A stretch of DNA of 64,000 bases from NCBI GenBank assembly GCA_945643635.1, contig CALZFC010000145.1, positions 186,001-250,000 of the forward strand, given 5' to 3'. The position numbers were made by a program, and so were the translations under genes. Of this stretch, positions 13,249-26,031 are shown in pieces. This DNA comes from Allodiplogaster sudhausi. Lineage: Eukaryota; Nematoda; Chromadorea; Rhabditida; Diplogasteridae. Positions within the stretch are counted from its first letter, which is position 1. Each line of letters opens with the position of its first letter. The notes beneath the pieces were generated by a model that was given only the letters and a program-made list of their open reading frames with translations, searched no databases and was not told the DNA's origin.

Positions 13249-13656
13249 GTTGTCTACAAATTCATATCTTTCTTTAGACTCCCACTTCCCTTTCTCCCTC
13301 CCTACTTCTCTACCTCTAAGTCTGGTTTTCTATTGTGCAATGTTTTGTTGGCAAAATTCGATAAATGAATGGCAGAGCCGGGAAAAACCTCGAGACTTTG
13401 CTAATGACCAGTGTGCAGCTGCTATCGACTTCATCTCTGCCCTTCTCAGGGTACGATGACCCCTCCCCCCAAGTGAATGAAAAGTGAGACGGAAGTGGCC
13501 GTAAGCGTAACTTACACTAGAAATTGAGAATGGAAGGCGGATATGGCCAGAGGATAAAACTTGCGATAAAAGAGATTAAGAGACAAATAATGAAAAATTT
13601 TCAAGATCGAGAGAGAGAGAACCGGGATAGAGAGAAATGGAGAGATAGCGACCGCT

Positions 13657-13701
<45 letters not shown>

Positions 13702-14407
13702 TGAAGGTGTAGCAAGGAGTGCCGAGAGAGAGAGAGAGAGAGAAGCGTAATGCCCTTGAAGCGGTGTGGTAATGGGATGGTTACTTTTCATGTGTTTCTT
13801 CTCACAGCGTGAGATGTTCTTCGGTGCGACAGTCTGCCCTCTGAGTGGACCCAGCCGAGTAGTTGGGAACGGGAATGTAGAATAGTTTGCCCGTGAGAGA
13901 GAGAGAGAAAAGGAGAGAGAGAGAGAAGAGAGAGGCATAGAGACAGACAAGGCCTCAGAGCGATGGAAGGAAGGAAAGTAAGAGAGTGAAATAAAAAGAA
14001 TAAGAAAATGGGCTGTATTTTGATTGAAAAGTTTGATAGAAAGCAGATCATGCAACACCCTTGACTGGGCGGCTTCATCCTTGATGGAAATGTATCTTTG
14101 AAATGAAATGTTTCTTTGCAACACAAAGAATATAAGAAAAGGATACAAAGTACGGCCAATCATTTTAGAGAGAGAGAGGGAGTTGAGAAAGAGGGAGAGA
14201 GACATGGAAAGGAAATTAAAGCAGAAAAAAGATAACGATGATAGAAGCAGAGAAGGACAGCGGAACTTCAGCAGGTAGACATGGCGGTTCAAATTCTACG
14301 TGAGACGTTTAATTTAGGGCCAAGACCAAAAGTAGTTTCCACCTTGGTTTGCCATTGATGGGATGTTTGTGGGGCCATCGCTTTAAAAAATTTTCTATCT
14401 TTCACCG

Positions 14408-14441
<34 letters not shown>

Positions 14442-15347
14442 TATTTATATTTCCATGTCCATTTTCTCTTCTTATCTCATCACTGTAGTATGTATAGGCA
14501 AGTACACACATTCTATTTTCTCAGGGAAATCAGATAAAAGGGCTATTTTAAAGAAGAAGAAACAGGCATTTCGCGAAACCATTAATCGTATGGCGGAGAT
14601 GCGAAATACGAGAAAGGAACGGCCACTCTAATGTTCTTACTGGCAAAAATCCATAACATATCAGAGTAATCGAAGATGAAAAATTTAAGTCGAATCTACG
14701 AATTTTTTGGATGTTTTAAGCCAGTTTATAGCGCGTTTTTTAAAGAAATTAATTACCACACTGTGGAAAAAGTGCATGAATCGTCTGCAGCAAATCACTA
14801 ACAATTTAGCAATTTATTTTCAAAACAAAACGTGTAGATGATCAAATGATCAATAAAAAACTAGCGGAAGTCACTAAAAGTGCGACGGAGCTATCTTGAC
14901 CTTGGAACGAAGCTCACATATCCTTTTGCTAAGTCAATTTATCCTCGCATCGAGCACAAAGATGTTAGCCGGACTGACAGTTGACATTCGGTGCGACCGT
15001 AACCGGCGGGAAGTCGTACTCGTAGAGTGCGAGTACGAAGAGAGTCACGTTGTGGCCGGCGTTGGCGAGAGTTTCAGCGACTCGTTTATTGAAGATCACC
15101 TAAGATTTAAAAAATAAATAAATAAAATAATAAAAATAAAAGAAATTTAAAAATTACTTTGTTGAAATTCAGGAACAGCGCATTTCTATACGGTATATCC
15201 ATTACTTTAGAGCTTTTTTTGTTGAATTAAATATGCATATAACTTGGACAGTGAAACCTGGCTGTTCGCCATGTATGGCACGAAGATGGCAATGTTGAAG
15301 GCCGAGCAGCAGCACGCTAATAACGACAGAAGCAATAGCGGCCGCAT
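7445..15347 (-). CDS. UDP-glucuronosyltransferase of a second subfamily (UGT-B)
   Basis: Fourteen exons, in coding order: 15258-15347, 14979-15099, 12344-12417, 11897-11969, 11667-11774, 11406-11498, 11175-11265, 11006-11102, 9096-9200, 8862-8968, 8553-8692, 8260-8312, 7928-8094, 7445-7730. They total 1605 nt (534 aa), all phases consistent. Domains: signal peptide (residues 1-16), an N-terminal acceptor half with AETLANAGHNVT, PTWIWMNSG and VNVGGIGI, then the UDP-sugar site WLPQNDLLQHPK, GIITHGGYNSLQ and FFDQPRNA, and a membrane helix with tail AKLKVS (fits KxKxx). The catalytic His usually found in SH is Gln here (ANSQVIF, codon CAG at the end of exon 1). It differs from UGT-A and C-F in exon plan and in keeping the canonical HGG. 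Intron 2 (12418-14978) is full of CT/GA repeats and intron 8 (9201-11005) holds a minisatellite. Confidence 0.88.
9250..10877. repeat. 24-bp minisatellite, about 68 copies
   Basis: The unit is ATAACTTATTCCTTATTCGC plus ATAG. It lies wholly within UGT-B intron 8. Units differ mainly at one codon-sized spot: CGC, AGC, CAC or GGC. The rare TTTCTTATT variant recurs 840 bp (35 units) apart at about 9540 and 10380, and an 8-unit block (192 bp) is doubled at about 10500-10880. Because 24 is a multiple of 3, two frames, one on each strand, stay open through long stretches. There are no unique spacers, so it is not a CRISPR array. Confidence 0.95.
12124..14460. repeat. CT/GA microsatellites within UGT-B intron 2
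   Basis: Runs lie at about 12140-12300 (GA), 12720-12805 (CT), 13207-13247 (CT), 13608-13742 (GA), 13896-13935 (GA) and 14405-14440 (CT). They alternate strand within one intron. The long open frames here are Ser/Leu-rich repeat translations. I see no other gene in this 2.5-kb intron. Confidence 0.8.
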
Positions 15348-17289
15348 CGCTCTCTTCTCTATTCACTGTAATATATATTTTTGTATCAATATTATTTTTT
15401 AAATAATTTTTTAACGGGAAAAATGAGGTTTCTCGAGAAAAATAATGCTGTGCACTCGAGGACTCAAGACCGCGACATATCCGGCTTCACATCGTTAAGA
15501 CAAAACAGGTGCCTTAGGCTATCATAGAAACTATGAGAATGACGAGGAGGTCACACTCATGCAGATTCCTACATAGAGTAATTTGAAATTAACAATTCCA
15601 CTCCACTTCTCATGAGACTAAATATTCTAGCCCTGAATCTCGAGGTTTAAAAGGCCTTTTCTTTGAGAAATGGCTATAAAGAGGCAGCAACTGTGTCATC
15701 GTTGGCGATGGTGCTTTTATACAAAAGATTCATGCAAGGAAGAGTCATCGGCGAGCCTCTTCGGGTTCATTAATTCCGTTGATAAACGGTTCTGCGATAA
15801 AGCCGACTGCTCTCTTGTTGTTGCATACTCTGATGCACTATTGGCCAAGTTCGGTCTCTCTTTTCTCTTTCTCTCCATCTCTATCTCTCTTTCTCTCTTT
15901 CGCTCTTCTCAAAGGGGTGGGGGTGGCGCAAATTCTTGAGCGCAGGATGACTTCTCGCACTTTGCTACGTCACAGCCGGCGGCGCGTGGTCATCTCTCCT
16001 GCTTTCTCCATTTCTGAACTCGCCTCGGCTGACTCAGAGACCAGTCGGCGGTCACTCGTTAGTGCAGGCAACGTTAAAAGACGCACTCGCGAGAGAGTGC
16101 AAGAAGCTGCCATTCTTGTGAGAGGGTGAGAGAGAAGGAAAGTAGAGTAAGATGGCGAGAATGATAGAGATGAAGAGATATAGGGAACTATAGAAGAATG
16201 CTACCTTTACTGACAATCCCACGAAATCGGTGCAAGATATCGATACAAGAGAAGGGCAACTTGAAGCGATTATGATTCATTGAATACAGCGAATAAAGCA
16301 GCGAAAAAGTATCGCAGCCCTAGCGGCTTTGCAAGTGATTAGATTCAGTCAACAAACCCCGGCTAGAGCGCACCGCATTGAAAGGCAAGAAGAAGATGCG
16401 GGATAAATAAGATTGGGGAAAAGGGATATAGTGCGTTGCGGCTGAGAGATATACTTACAAGTAGCGAGAATGGTCGATAACGATCACTGATTTGGGGAGG
16501 CCCCGGCCAGAGAAGCACTTCTACTGCAACAGCAGAAGTAGTACGCAGAGAGAGCAACTGGCAATCTCCACCCTCCCCCTCCTTCTTCTTCTTTTCCATT
16601 ACCCATTTTTGTCCGTCCTTTTCTCCTTCTTTTGCATTCTGCTTCGAATTCAACCTCTCTCGCTCTCCTTCTCTCACTGACTCTCATCTCTAACACTTCC
16701 TATAAATTTGCTTGTTCCCTTCATCACTCTCTCGCTCTATCTCTCACTACAACAACTCTCTCTTGCTGAACATTGCTCTTTTGCATTTTCGCTTTCTCAC
16801 TTTCACCTACTCGCTCGCTCCATAGCGAGATCCTCTCCCCTGTCTCCTCCGTTCTACCTTTCTCCATCTTGGCATTTCTGATGATTACCTTCTCTTCCCG
16901 CTGTCTTTCACTCGCTCACTCTCCTTCTCTCACACACATAAAAAAATTCGTAAAATTTTGCAACTCACCACTGGCACAGAAAAAAAATGAAAGCCGGGTA
17001 CTAAGTCTAAACATTGGACCACCAATTGATAGCTCTTTTTACTCTTTATCCAAACAAGAATGCCCGAAATGTGCCAGTTGATGGTAAGGCCGAAAAAAAG
17101 GCTTAATATTTGACACCATAAAACTTTATCAAGAAATCGATAAAGCAAAAAGATAAGTATGGAAAAGTTTTTTGCCTTTGCGAAAGCTATCGGTTGATAT
17201 ACAAATGTATAATGAGTGGTGGTATCTTGCATTCCACGCACGAAGGCATACAGCTCTAAACCATCTCCCCAAGAGAGAGAGAGAGAGAA

Positions 17290-17333
<44 letters not shown>

Positions 17334-18056
17334 TCACTGTCTGAGGAGCGAGTAAAAAATGGTAGATAAAGCATTTTCTCTCTCTCACTCTTTCCCTCGT
17401 TCTCTTTCACTCGCAATTAGCCGGCAGTTATCTGTATCTGTTGCATCTCCATTCCATCATTAATACTATGATGACCTCTCAATGAGAGCAATCGCACGAC
17501 ATATTGTTTCAACCTGTACGAGCATCCAGAAAAAACGTATGCATCGTTGCGCAAATGACACCCCCTTATCTATTCGTTATCCTATCCCGGAAGAAGCAAA
17601 ATGTCTTTCTCTCTCTGGGTGTCTGCTTACAGGTGCAACCGACAACATGAACTACCTACATCACAACGGATCTTCTTCTCCGTATCCATTGCCTCTTCCA
17701 ATATGTTTTTTTCTGCAATTATCAGATTTAAAAAAGCAGTTTGACACCGTTTTTTCCTACAATTTATTACACGGTTTACCGAGAGAATAAACGTACGCCA
17801 TAAATAACAAGAAGAGATCTTTGATTTATCTACATTAATTATTGTGCAAAGAAGATGAAACATTTTCTCCAGAATTTAAATTCGTACTGGAGACTTAAAA
17901 AATATGAATGTCTTCGCTCAAAGAAAAACTTCATCATTCATAGGCCAGAATATAAAAGGAGAGGATCTGGCGTAAATTCCCATTGGCAAATTGCCAGCAG
18001 GTGTTCCAGTCATGCCGCTTCAACAAATGAAGACGTTCACAGATGATGGCATTATC

Positions 18057-18138
<82 letters not shown>

Positions 18139-20017
18139 TTCGCTCTCTCTCTCTCTCTTTCCTTCGCTCGCTCTCTCTCTCTCTCTCTTTCTCCCTATTT
18201 CTCGCTCTCTCTCTCTCTATGTCTCCCTCCGTCTTCAACTTTTCTGTCTATCTTTCTCTCTATCTCCGCTAACCGCATTCTTCCATTACTAACCTTCCGC
18301 ATTTCAACATTGCTCATCGACCTTTCAAGGGATCGGTTCTGGGAGAGAATGAATGAGTATCCAGAAATTCGGCCGAGACTTCCCCCTGAAAGGGCGAAAA
18401 CAGCGCGCCAAGGCCACGAAAAGAAATATCGGAATTTGAAGAATGTTGCACTTTCTTTGTATAGTCTGAGTAAAGAAATTTAATTGATACTTGTTGAAAT
18501 GAGCTCGAAAGTCAAATAAGTTCTTTTTCTGTAACAATTTATCATATATGTACATAAAATATGTAAATACATTTTTTTACACTATTACTTATTTTCTTAG
18601 TTGAAATGGCTTTTTCGTTTCTTATTTTCTAACATCCCGACAGATGTTTTTTTCTGAATGACAAAGTCTGCGGAATATCACACGAATATTATGTCAATTT
18701 CAAAATCTCTCACGAATTCTATTTCTTTTTGTTGTGTATATGTAACATTTCGTTTATTCAAATAATACAAAACTAAACGACGCTCGCCTTCAGGTTGTTC
18801 ATGACAAGACTAGATGCAAAATGTGCTCCCTTGCATTAATGGCTGATTGGTCGAGTGTTATCGTATCCTATTTATTTGATTTTTTTTATATTTATTTACG
18901 ATTAGAGAATAAAACATAGATAACAATCTAACACTTGTGCTAATACAAGAGACATGAGAAGTTTGAAAGTGCATTACTTGGTGAAATATTCTTTCCTTGA
19001 AATAAAAACAAAAGAACTATAGACGAATAAAACCTTGGGATGCATGTTTATTTTGATATCAAAGTACACACATTTATTGAGATATCACACCACTTCACTT
19101 CTATGAGTAAGATTATTGGCTTTATTTTATTTTCTTGAATCGTCAAGAGGTTTCGAAAGAATTAAACCACTTTCGTCAGCAGTTTTGCCATCCTGTACAA
19201 GGAATTTTTAGTATAATGGTAATGCTACATTCTAGAGTGTCAAGGGCTGTCCTTTAGGTCATTTATTAGTCTTTCTTTTCTTTTTATTACTTGTAGAGAC
19301 GTTATTTTCTGTTGCTGTGGTGACGAAAGGAAAGAGAGATGTGAGAAGGAGAGAGCGGCGCAGAAGATTTAGAGAGAGAATGACAGTAAGATAGAGGAAA
19401 TGAGAAAAGGTGAGAGTCAGAGTAATACTTCTCTCGTTATCAAGGATACTCTCCAGGTATCCCTCGCCCCCCTTGGCCGTTCTCTTTTCAGCCCTTGTCT
19501 GGCTGCTTGCTGCTCCTCTCCCTCGCCGCCTTCAATGCTGATATATTCTCTATTTGTAATATGCCAGCGAGTGTACAGCATGGGAAAGCTCTTCTATTAC
19601 TTGACGGCAACTTCCGATCTCTGCCTCTCACAGTTATTATATTATCATTCTTCCTCATGACACTCGACCACCCATTTTCTGAAAATGATTCACTTCATAA
19701 TTATCCCCCCCAATGATTTAGCCCATGCAATAAACATGACGTCATTAGCGAAATTATGTTATTTTTGTACACGTCTAATGGTAAGAAAAAATGTAGTGCA
19801 TAAGTTAGACATGTCTGCTGAGACCATTGATAAATGTCACGTGCGTTGCAATCGTCTGTTTGTATTCTATTCTCAGATTTGCCGCAAAAAGTGTTGGCAA
19901 GATAAAAAATTATTGTTTCCTATACTTACTATATTCTATACAACTGTCGAAACGTAATGCTCTTTTGCAATTTCTAGGAATAGGCAAAGAATTTTCATAT
20001 TCAATTCGTTGAAATAG
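15348..20017. other. gene-poor region with microsatellites
   Basis: GA/CT tracts lie at 17271-17332 (GA) and 18063-18225 (CT), with shorter ones near 15855-15905 and 16560-16930. A weakly protein-like stretch around 15950-16120 has no clear splice partners. No gene could be supported. Confidence 0.55.
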
Positions 20018-20676
20018 CTGTCAACGGTGGATATTTCAATGGTCTCGTCCGCGCAGATATCTATGATGACGAGTCACGCTACAAGCACTTCATAGATGGC
20101 ATGAAATGTTATTATGTGCCCAAGTTCGCAGACCACAAAACGCGTACAAAAAAGATTCTTCACATTTGCACGTAGCCCTTTCTGCGATTGTCGTCACGTG
20201 CAAGCCAGCGAATTCTGATGACATTCGTTTTTTTTACAAATTTAGTTTCATTTTCGCAAAGTTTCTTCCTGCTTCCTTCTTAGCTTGATGCCAAACGAGC
20301 AGCAAGACACCAAGAACCACCTGCTTTTCACTGCTTGTCCGTGCCGTTTCTGCGATTTTAGTCACAATTATTTAATTAATTATTTAATATTCTGTGCTTC
20401 TCGTCAGTGGCGTTCGCGCGATCCGAAGAAGTGGGACGAGTTTGCAGGTGGAGTTTAGTGATAATGTCTATTTTATCACTCCTCGCCCACTCTAAATATA
20501 TATAAAGCATTAAAGAACTTGCGCTTATATAGGTATGTACATACATACGTATGTGTCCATATACATATGATATGCTCGTAGATTCAAGAGATCAGGCATC
20601 ATTTTCTTCAGGTACAGAAACTCTGTGGCTGTCACTGAACAACTTTCCGTTGCGGCAGTTTCCAGGCCAGCTCCCT
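20018..20676 (+). CDS. possible exons of an unidentified gene
   Basis: An open segment from 20018 follows an AATAG acceptor and reads VNGGYFNGLVRADIYDDESR and onward. A second, 20408-20450, follows CGTCAG, reads WRSRDPKKWDEFAG and ends in a GTGGAG donor. If the first ends at TAT|GTGCCC (20115) they join in phase 0. A third follows TTCTTCAG at 20613 and reaches an in-frame stop near 20676. Base composition and residue mix look coding, but I recognise no family, find no start codon exon, and the segments may be remnants. Confidence 0.3.
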
Positions 20677-21281
20677 TGATGCTGGCAAGCGTCCTGTCAA
20701 TGGGCTCGAGATGCGGCGCAATGGTAAGCAGGGAATGGAATGGAGTTGTAGCCTGCAAGGTTGTCAACAATTAACGTTTGTGGCTGTTGATCATGTCAAT
20801 AATGACTGCGTACAATTTATTAATAAACACCCTCCTTCTCCCTTCTTTCCTTGAGCCTGTACGCAAAATAACCTCACGACAATTAGGCACTCATTCATTT
20901 CGTGCAATTTCATGCACAGCGCTCCTCGTATTACTCATTTAATATTTTGACGACAATGAGTAGATAGCGAACATAATGTTGTCAGAGCCGAGTCAGTAAT
21001 ACATACATACATATATGTACATATGGATGTACGTATTAGAGAACATGAAGAATGGCATCAAAGCATTTACTGCTTATATTTATATGCTTGCACCCATTTG
21101 CCAAATATCTGTCATGAAGCAGCAAACATAACAGACTTTACATATGTTTGTAGATACATATGTATACATACAAAACATTATTTACAGAATGAAGAATATT
21201 ACACGATGTAGATGCATATGTAATACTATCCTATTCCTTTCCTTTGCTTGTCAGAGACGGACAGAGTCGCTGGCCGTGTTC

Positions 21282-23413
21282 ATGCCCATCGACGTGGAGA
21301 GTCGACGGAGTCGCGAGATTGACCGGGACATTGACTCGGAGAAGAAGCAGGCCGTGCTCAAAATTCTGCTGCTTGGCAAGTCGTTTCTCTCTTTTTCTTT
21401 TTCTTCTTTTAATTATTTGTTTTAACTTCCGATTTAAATTATATTTTCACAGAAAGTCGGCAAAATGTACTCGTTTCAACTTTTGCGATGTTACATTATC
21501 TGCATGGTTTGCGCGAGGATTGATAAAGAAAGAGAGATATGCGTTACATGAGCACAGCGTCTTGCGTTAGCAACATAAAAGATTTTACACGCTTATAAAG
21601 ATCCTTTTCATCTTCAATTCATTCGGATATCCTTTGTCATCCCCTTTCGAATAATAAATGGACGGATTAGGTAGATTAATCAGCACGCAATTTTCAGGTC
21701 CGGGTGAATCCGGAAAGAGCACGACTCTAAAGCAGTTGAAGTCAGTGTGTATACCTTGATTATTATTTCAAACGTCATTTTCAAATATGAAAGGGATTGA
21801 AAGGAAGAAAAGGAAGGAATAATCTCGAGAACAATGGGGATTGCCAGACTTTTGCGAACAAAGAAAGCGAGAACCGACCAAAGGATTTACGGATACTCGG
21901 ATATATTACTTATCTTGGGAAACAAACTATACTCACCTCTATTTTTTCTCCCCAAAAGTGCATATGTACATGTACAAGTAAATGCGCCAACGCAATAATT
22001 GCAAAAAAGATCAAAATGTTCTTGCCAGAATCATCCATGCTGAAGGCTATTCACGGGATGATCTACTGCAGAGGCGGCACGTGATCTACGCCAACCTCAT
22101 CGACGGCCTCTGCGCAATCATGAACGAGCTGTCACGCGCCGACGCGCAACTCTCCCCGGCCAGAGAGGTGCGCGGGGGAAGCTTGGCTGAGTGCTCCTTA
22201 ACAGCGATAATTCCGCCCTCGATATAGTCGATTTTAAAATCTTATTGAATTGCCATTTAGTTGTGTAACTTTTATTTACAGAATAAAACCCGCAAGAGAA
22301 CAACTTTTAGATGCGATATAAAAGTAATAAAAAAATAAACAATTACAGCACGACGCCGACGTGATCGCGCGATTTTCGGACCGTTTGCGTCTGGAGGATG
22401 TCGCGCCGCTGCCGAGTGATGTCCGTTTACGCTTTAAGTATACTTGGAAAATAAGTGAATAAGTATCGAAATAGGTCGTCGACTCCGCGACGAATCTCTT
22501 CGTCCTTCCCGTTGTCCAGAACGTTCTTCAAGGCACCGAAGACCATGTCATTGATGACGCGGCGAAATTGTTAGTTATTCGAATTAAATTATAAATGCTA
22601 TTATTATTAACTATTGTATGTATATATGCAAACAATTTTGCATATAGGTTTTGTAATTTGCGAGATAACAAAAAAGAATAACAAATATACATAAGAGCGA
22701 GCTGTCTTCCTTTAGCTTTCTCTGGAACCTCGCGCGCATCGGCGACGCCGAGTACGTGCCGACTCTGCAGGATGTGTTGAGGAGTCGCGTGCCCACGCAG
22801 GGCGTCACTGCCATGCGATTTCACATCAAGAACTTCCACTTCAAGTCAGCCAGAACTTTTCCAGAGATTTTCTCAATGACAATAATTCGCAAAATAACAT
22901 GATTTTTTACTAACAACTTTGTTCTATTAAGTTAGCCGAAATCACTCTTAAAACAAGTACATAAAAATGAGTTTTTTTTTTTAGCCAACAACCTGCCATT
23001 TGCACGACACAAAGGCGAGAGAGATCATGTGATTCCCATTAGATAGGCTCGACTGCATGGTCAGAGAGAAAAAGTGCTCTTTTAAAGTGTGATTGACGTC
23101 GGAGGCCAGCGGACGCAGCGGCGGAAGTGGTTCCACGTCTTCGACAACGTCCACGCCGTCCTCTTTATCACTTCGCTCGCCGAATACACGCAGACAGTGC
23201 CTGAGAATCCCGCTGTGGTGCGGTCTCTTACTCTCTCTCTCTCTCTCTCTGCTTCTCTCGCTGACTGTTTTTTATTCATGCAATTTTATATTCATACAAT
23301 TAATACCTTATTTTTTTTAATATGTTTTGTCGTAGACGAAACGTTCTAATAACAGAACAAAAACGCTTCATTTCGGTCATCACTTGTATTGTTTTCTCCC
23401 TTTCCTTACCATT

Positions 23414-23454
<41 letters not shown>

Positions 23455-24262
23455 CATTCACTCTCCTCTCTATGCAGAATCGTATGCGCGAGTCGCTCGG
23501 CCTCTTCGGCAGCATCTGCAAGAATGAGATGTTCGTGAACACGGCGATCGTGCTCTTCCTGAACAAGACGGATCTCTTCGCCGAGCGAATCCGTCGCCAT
23601 CCGATCAAGGACTTCTTCTCACGATATAATGGTACGGTAATCTATTTTATTCTATTTGCAAAAAAAAAACATTTACCCTAACCTATAAATAACTATGCAA
23701 TTACAACCTTCAATCATCAGTGTTATGTCATTTTAAAATATCTGAAACATAAAAACGACAAGATTTATTATTATATTAATTGGCAAAAATCGCAAAGAAA
23801 CGGGAAGGAGATTGAAGACAGATAATTGTGATTAATTAACTTAATAGAAAAAAGTCCTATCCATCAAAATCTTCGAGGCCCTAACACGTACGAAGAAGGC
23901 CTCGCGTACATCACGCGCCGCTTCAACCGCCAGAACACGAACACCTCCCGCATCGTCTACGTGCACCACACCTGCGTCACGGACACCAAGTCCATTCAGG
24001 TCTGAGAAAGCGAATATTTGCATACTTCATTCAGGGCAGAGGGCTTTTTGCGACTTTGGGACACTTGCAATCGAAGTTTCCAACTCAGCCTGACAAAATA
24101 AGGCGAAAAAAAGACACTATTTATTCGGCACGAACCTCATTTAAACTTTGCTGGAATTGAAAACTTCACAATCAATTTGTCTTGTTCTCTTTTCAGATCG
24201 TCTTTGACTCGGTCATAAACGTCGTCATTCAGCAAGCCATGCAGACGATCGGCATTGAATAG
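21282..24262 (+). CDS. heterotrimeric G-protein alpha subunit, divergent
   Basis: Ten exons: 21282-21375, 21698-21740, 22029-22167, 22349-22420, 22475-22569, 22716-22844, 23088-23217, 23478-23631, 23878-23999, 24197-24262; 1044 nt, 347 aa. It is the GTP-binding switch protein that couples receptors to effectors at the plasma membrane. Motifs in order: P-loop LGPGESGKST (res ~31-40), a poorly conserved helical domain, ARIGDAEYVPTLQDVLRSRV with switch I Arg (RVPTQG), switch II DVGGQR, LFLNKTDLF (NKxD) and TCVTDT in place of the usual TCAT. The C-terminal end is TIGIE, without the Cys four from the end seen in Gi/o types. Intron 1 uses a GC donor (G|GCAAGT). The Met at 21282 gives near-standard length but no MGC lipidation signal. 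The frame is open upstream to the acceptor at 21254, so a missed first exon is possible. Confidence 0.88.
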
Positions 24263-24919
24263 GATCTAGCCAATTCCAACCATCACTTCTTTTTCTGCTC
24301 AATTTTTCACTATTCTCAAATTTTTCACTAAGCTCCAGAGAAAAAAAAATGCCATAAAAGAGCGCATAAAAGATTGTGAGATAATGTTTTGTGATAACGT
24401 TTTTTTTGCTTATTATCTTGACTCAGTTGTGAGATCTAAGAATATGTTCAGACATGGTGCATTCTGGAATATAGACCTCAGACTCAGAAAGTGTTCGTTT
24501 GCCAATGGTAAAGCTAAAGGCGATATGTTTATTGATAGTCGATGCATGGATAAGCCATCTCAAATGGAAGAGCTTATATATGCCGAGTACAATTTTTATT
24601 ATGTGATATTCATGATTCGTATGCCATTCTCTTGTTTACCTGTTACTGAATCCGTTGACGATGAGCTGTCTACTCGATTTATAATTGTTCTTCGCTTCCA
24701 TGACTTATGGATGTTCTGTCTTACAAGCAAATGATGGTGGGAAATAACAAATAAAAATATATACAGACACCAATTGAAGATAGTTGACTGTAGCCACGGC
24801 TCAATGTAAGAAACTCTAGAAACTCGTAATCAGTCTGAACAGATAAGCATGCTGACAAAGATTGTTAGCAGACGTAGAAAAAGTGATTTCCTCGTTTGCC
24901 AAGAGGCAAACCCACAAAA
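24263..24919. other. 3' flank of the G-alpha gene, no gene seen
   Basis: A 116-codon open frame at 24384-24734 has no homology I recognise and sits where the 3' UTR is expected. I treat it as chance. Confidence 0.5.
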
Positions 24920-25325
24920 AAAAACAACTTAAAGGAGCCCGCTGATATCAAAAGTGACCTCCATAAGAGCTGAAGATAAGAGGCAATTCGATCAAAGAGG
25001 TGGGCCGTTAGATTGGGAAAGGGACTTAAAGAATTGGAAAGAAAGGCATGCTTCGAGTGGTAGCAAATGTTCTTTCATCATTCTTTCCACAGCCGATCCT
25101 CTTTACTGCTTGGCCTGTTCTCTTGCTCTCAGTTTGATTCTCTCACACAACCCGAGCCAGTATGATCTTTCTTCTCGTCATCTCTCCCCCCCCCCCCCCC
25201 GTTTCCCGGTGGAACTCAACATTTCGCAAACATTGCACCCGCGTGCAATGCGCCTGCTAATATGAGAGCAGTGTGATCTTTCAGAATGTGCCATGCTCCG
25301 TCTGACTCTCTATCCATCTATCACT

Positions 25326-25381
<56 letters not shown>

Positions 25382-25593
25382 CCTCTCTTTCTGTCCACCT
25401 CTCTGCCCTTCTCTCACTTTTCGTCTCTCTCAATGTCTGTTCGTCCGTAGCTTAATCTATTTTCTATAACCATAAGTTGGTGAGTTGTTCCTCTTTTCCG
25501 TGCACTCTGGTTTTATCAGAATTTGGAGAGATTACTGGTATGAAAGAAACGACGTATATATCTTTATTCTATGCGCTTTTTTTATCTACTTTT
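24920..25593. repeat. segmental duplication, copy 1 (upstream region of UGT-F type)
   Basis: This nearly matches 43766-44452: the same TTAAAGGAGCCCGCTGATAT start, the same poly-C tract (25187-25200) and the same CT microsatellite (25328-25384). Copy 1 is cut at about 25593 by a GC-rich insertion and resumes at 26032 as the sequence that precedes a UGT first exon. Confidence 0.8.
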
Positions 25594-26031
25594 TTATTGC
25601 TTTTTTTATAATCTCGGCCCGGCCCGGCCGGAAATTTCCGGGCCCTGGAATTTTGAGCCCGGCCCGGCCCGGCCCGGCCCGCGGGCCCGTTTGAGCCCGA
25701 TTTTCAAAAAAATTCTGGGAAAAAAAATCGAAAGAGTTACAATGTGTTTTGAAAGTCAGAATTTTTCATGCTCGTGCTATGAACATTCATTTTAATGTAT
25801 AGAAGTAAGACTTTTAGGGGGAAAAATGAACAAATAAAGAAAGTTTTCCACTTATCAATGCCACCAGTCGTCCTGAGTGGACGACATTGTGTGCTTATCG
25901 GGCCCAATCGGGCCTACGGGCCGGCCCAACTTTTCTTGGGCCCGGCCCGGCCCGGCCCGGGCCCTTGGGAAATTGGGCCGGCCCGGCCCGCGGGCCGGCC
26001 GGGCCGGGCCGGGCCGGCCCATTTACACCTC
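25594..26031. mobile_element. GC-rich GGGCCC-repeat element, hAT-like end
   Basis: Blocks of CCCGGCC repeats (25616-25690 and 25896-26022) flank an AT-rich centre. The right end, reversed, reads CAGAGGTGTAAATGGGCC, which resembles the CAG-RGGTGTAAA ends of hAT-type elements. Against the intact copy at 43766-44776 it replaces about 200 bp, so the insertion came with a deletion and no target duplication is visible. Confidence 0.55.

Noticed and set aside
24384..24734. 116-codon open frame after the G-alpha stop
   Set aside because: No recognisable motif, lies in the expected 3' UTR, AT-rich codon mix.
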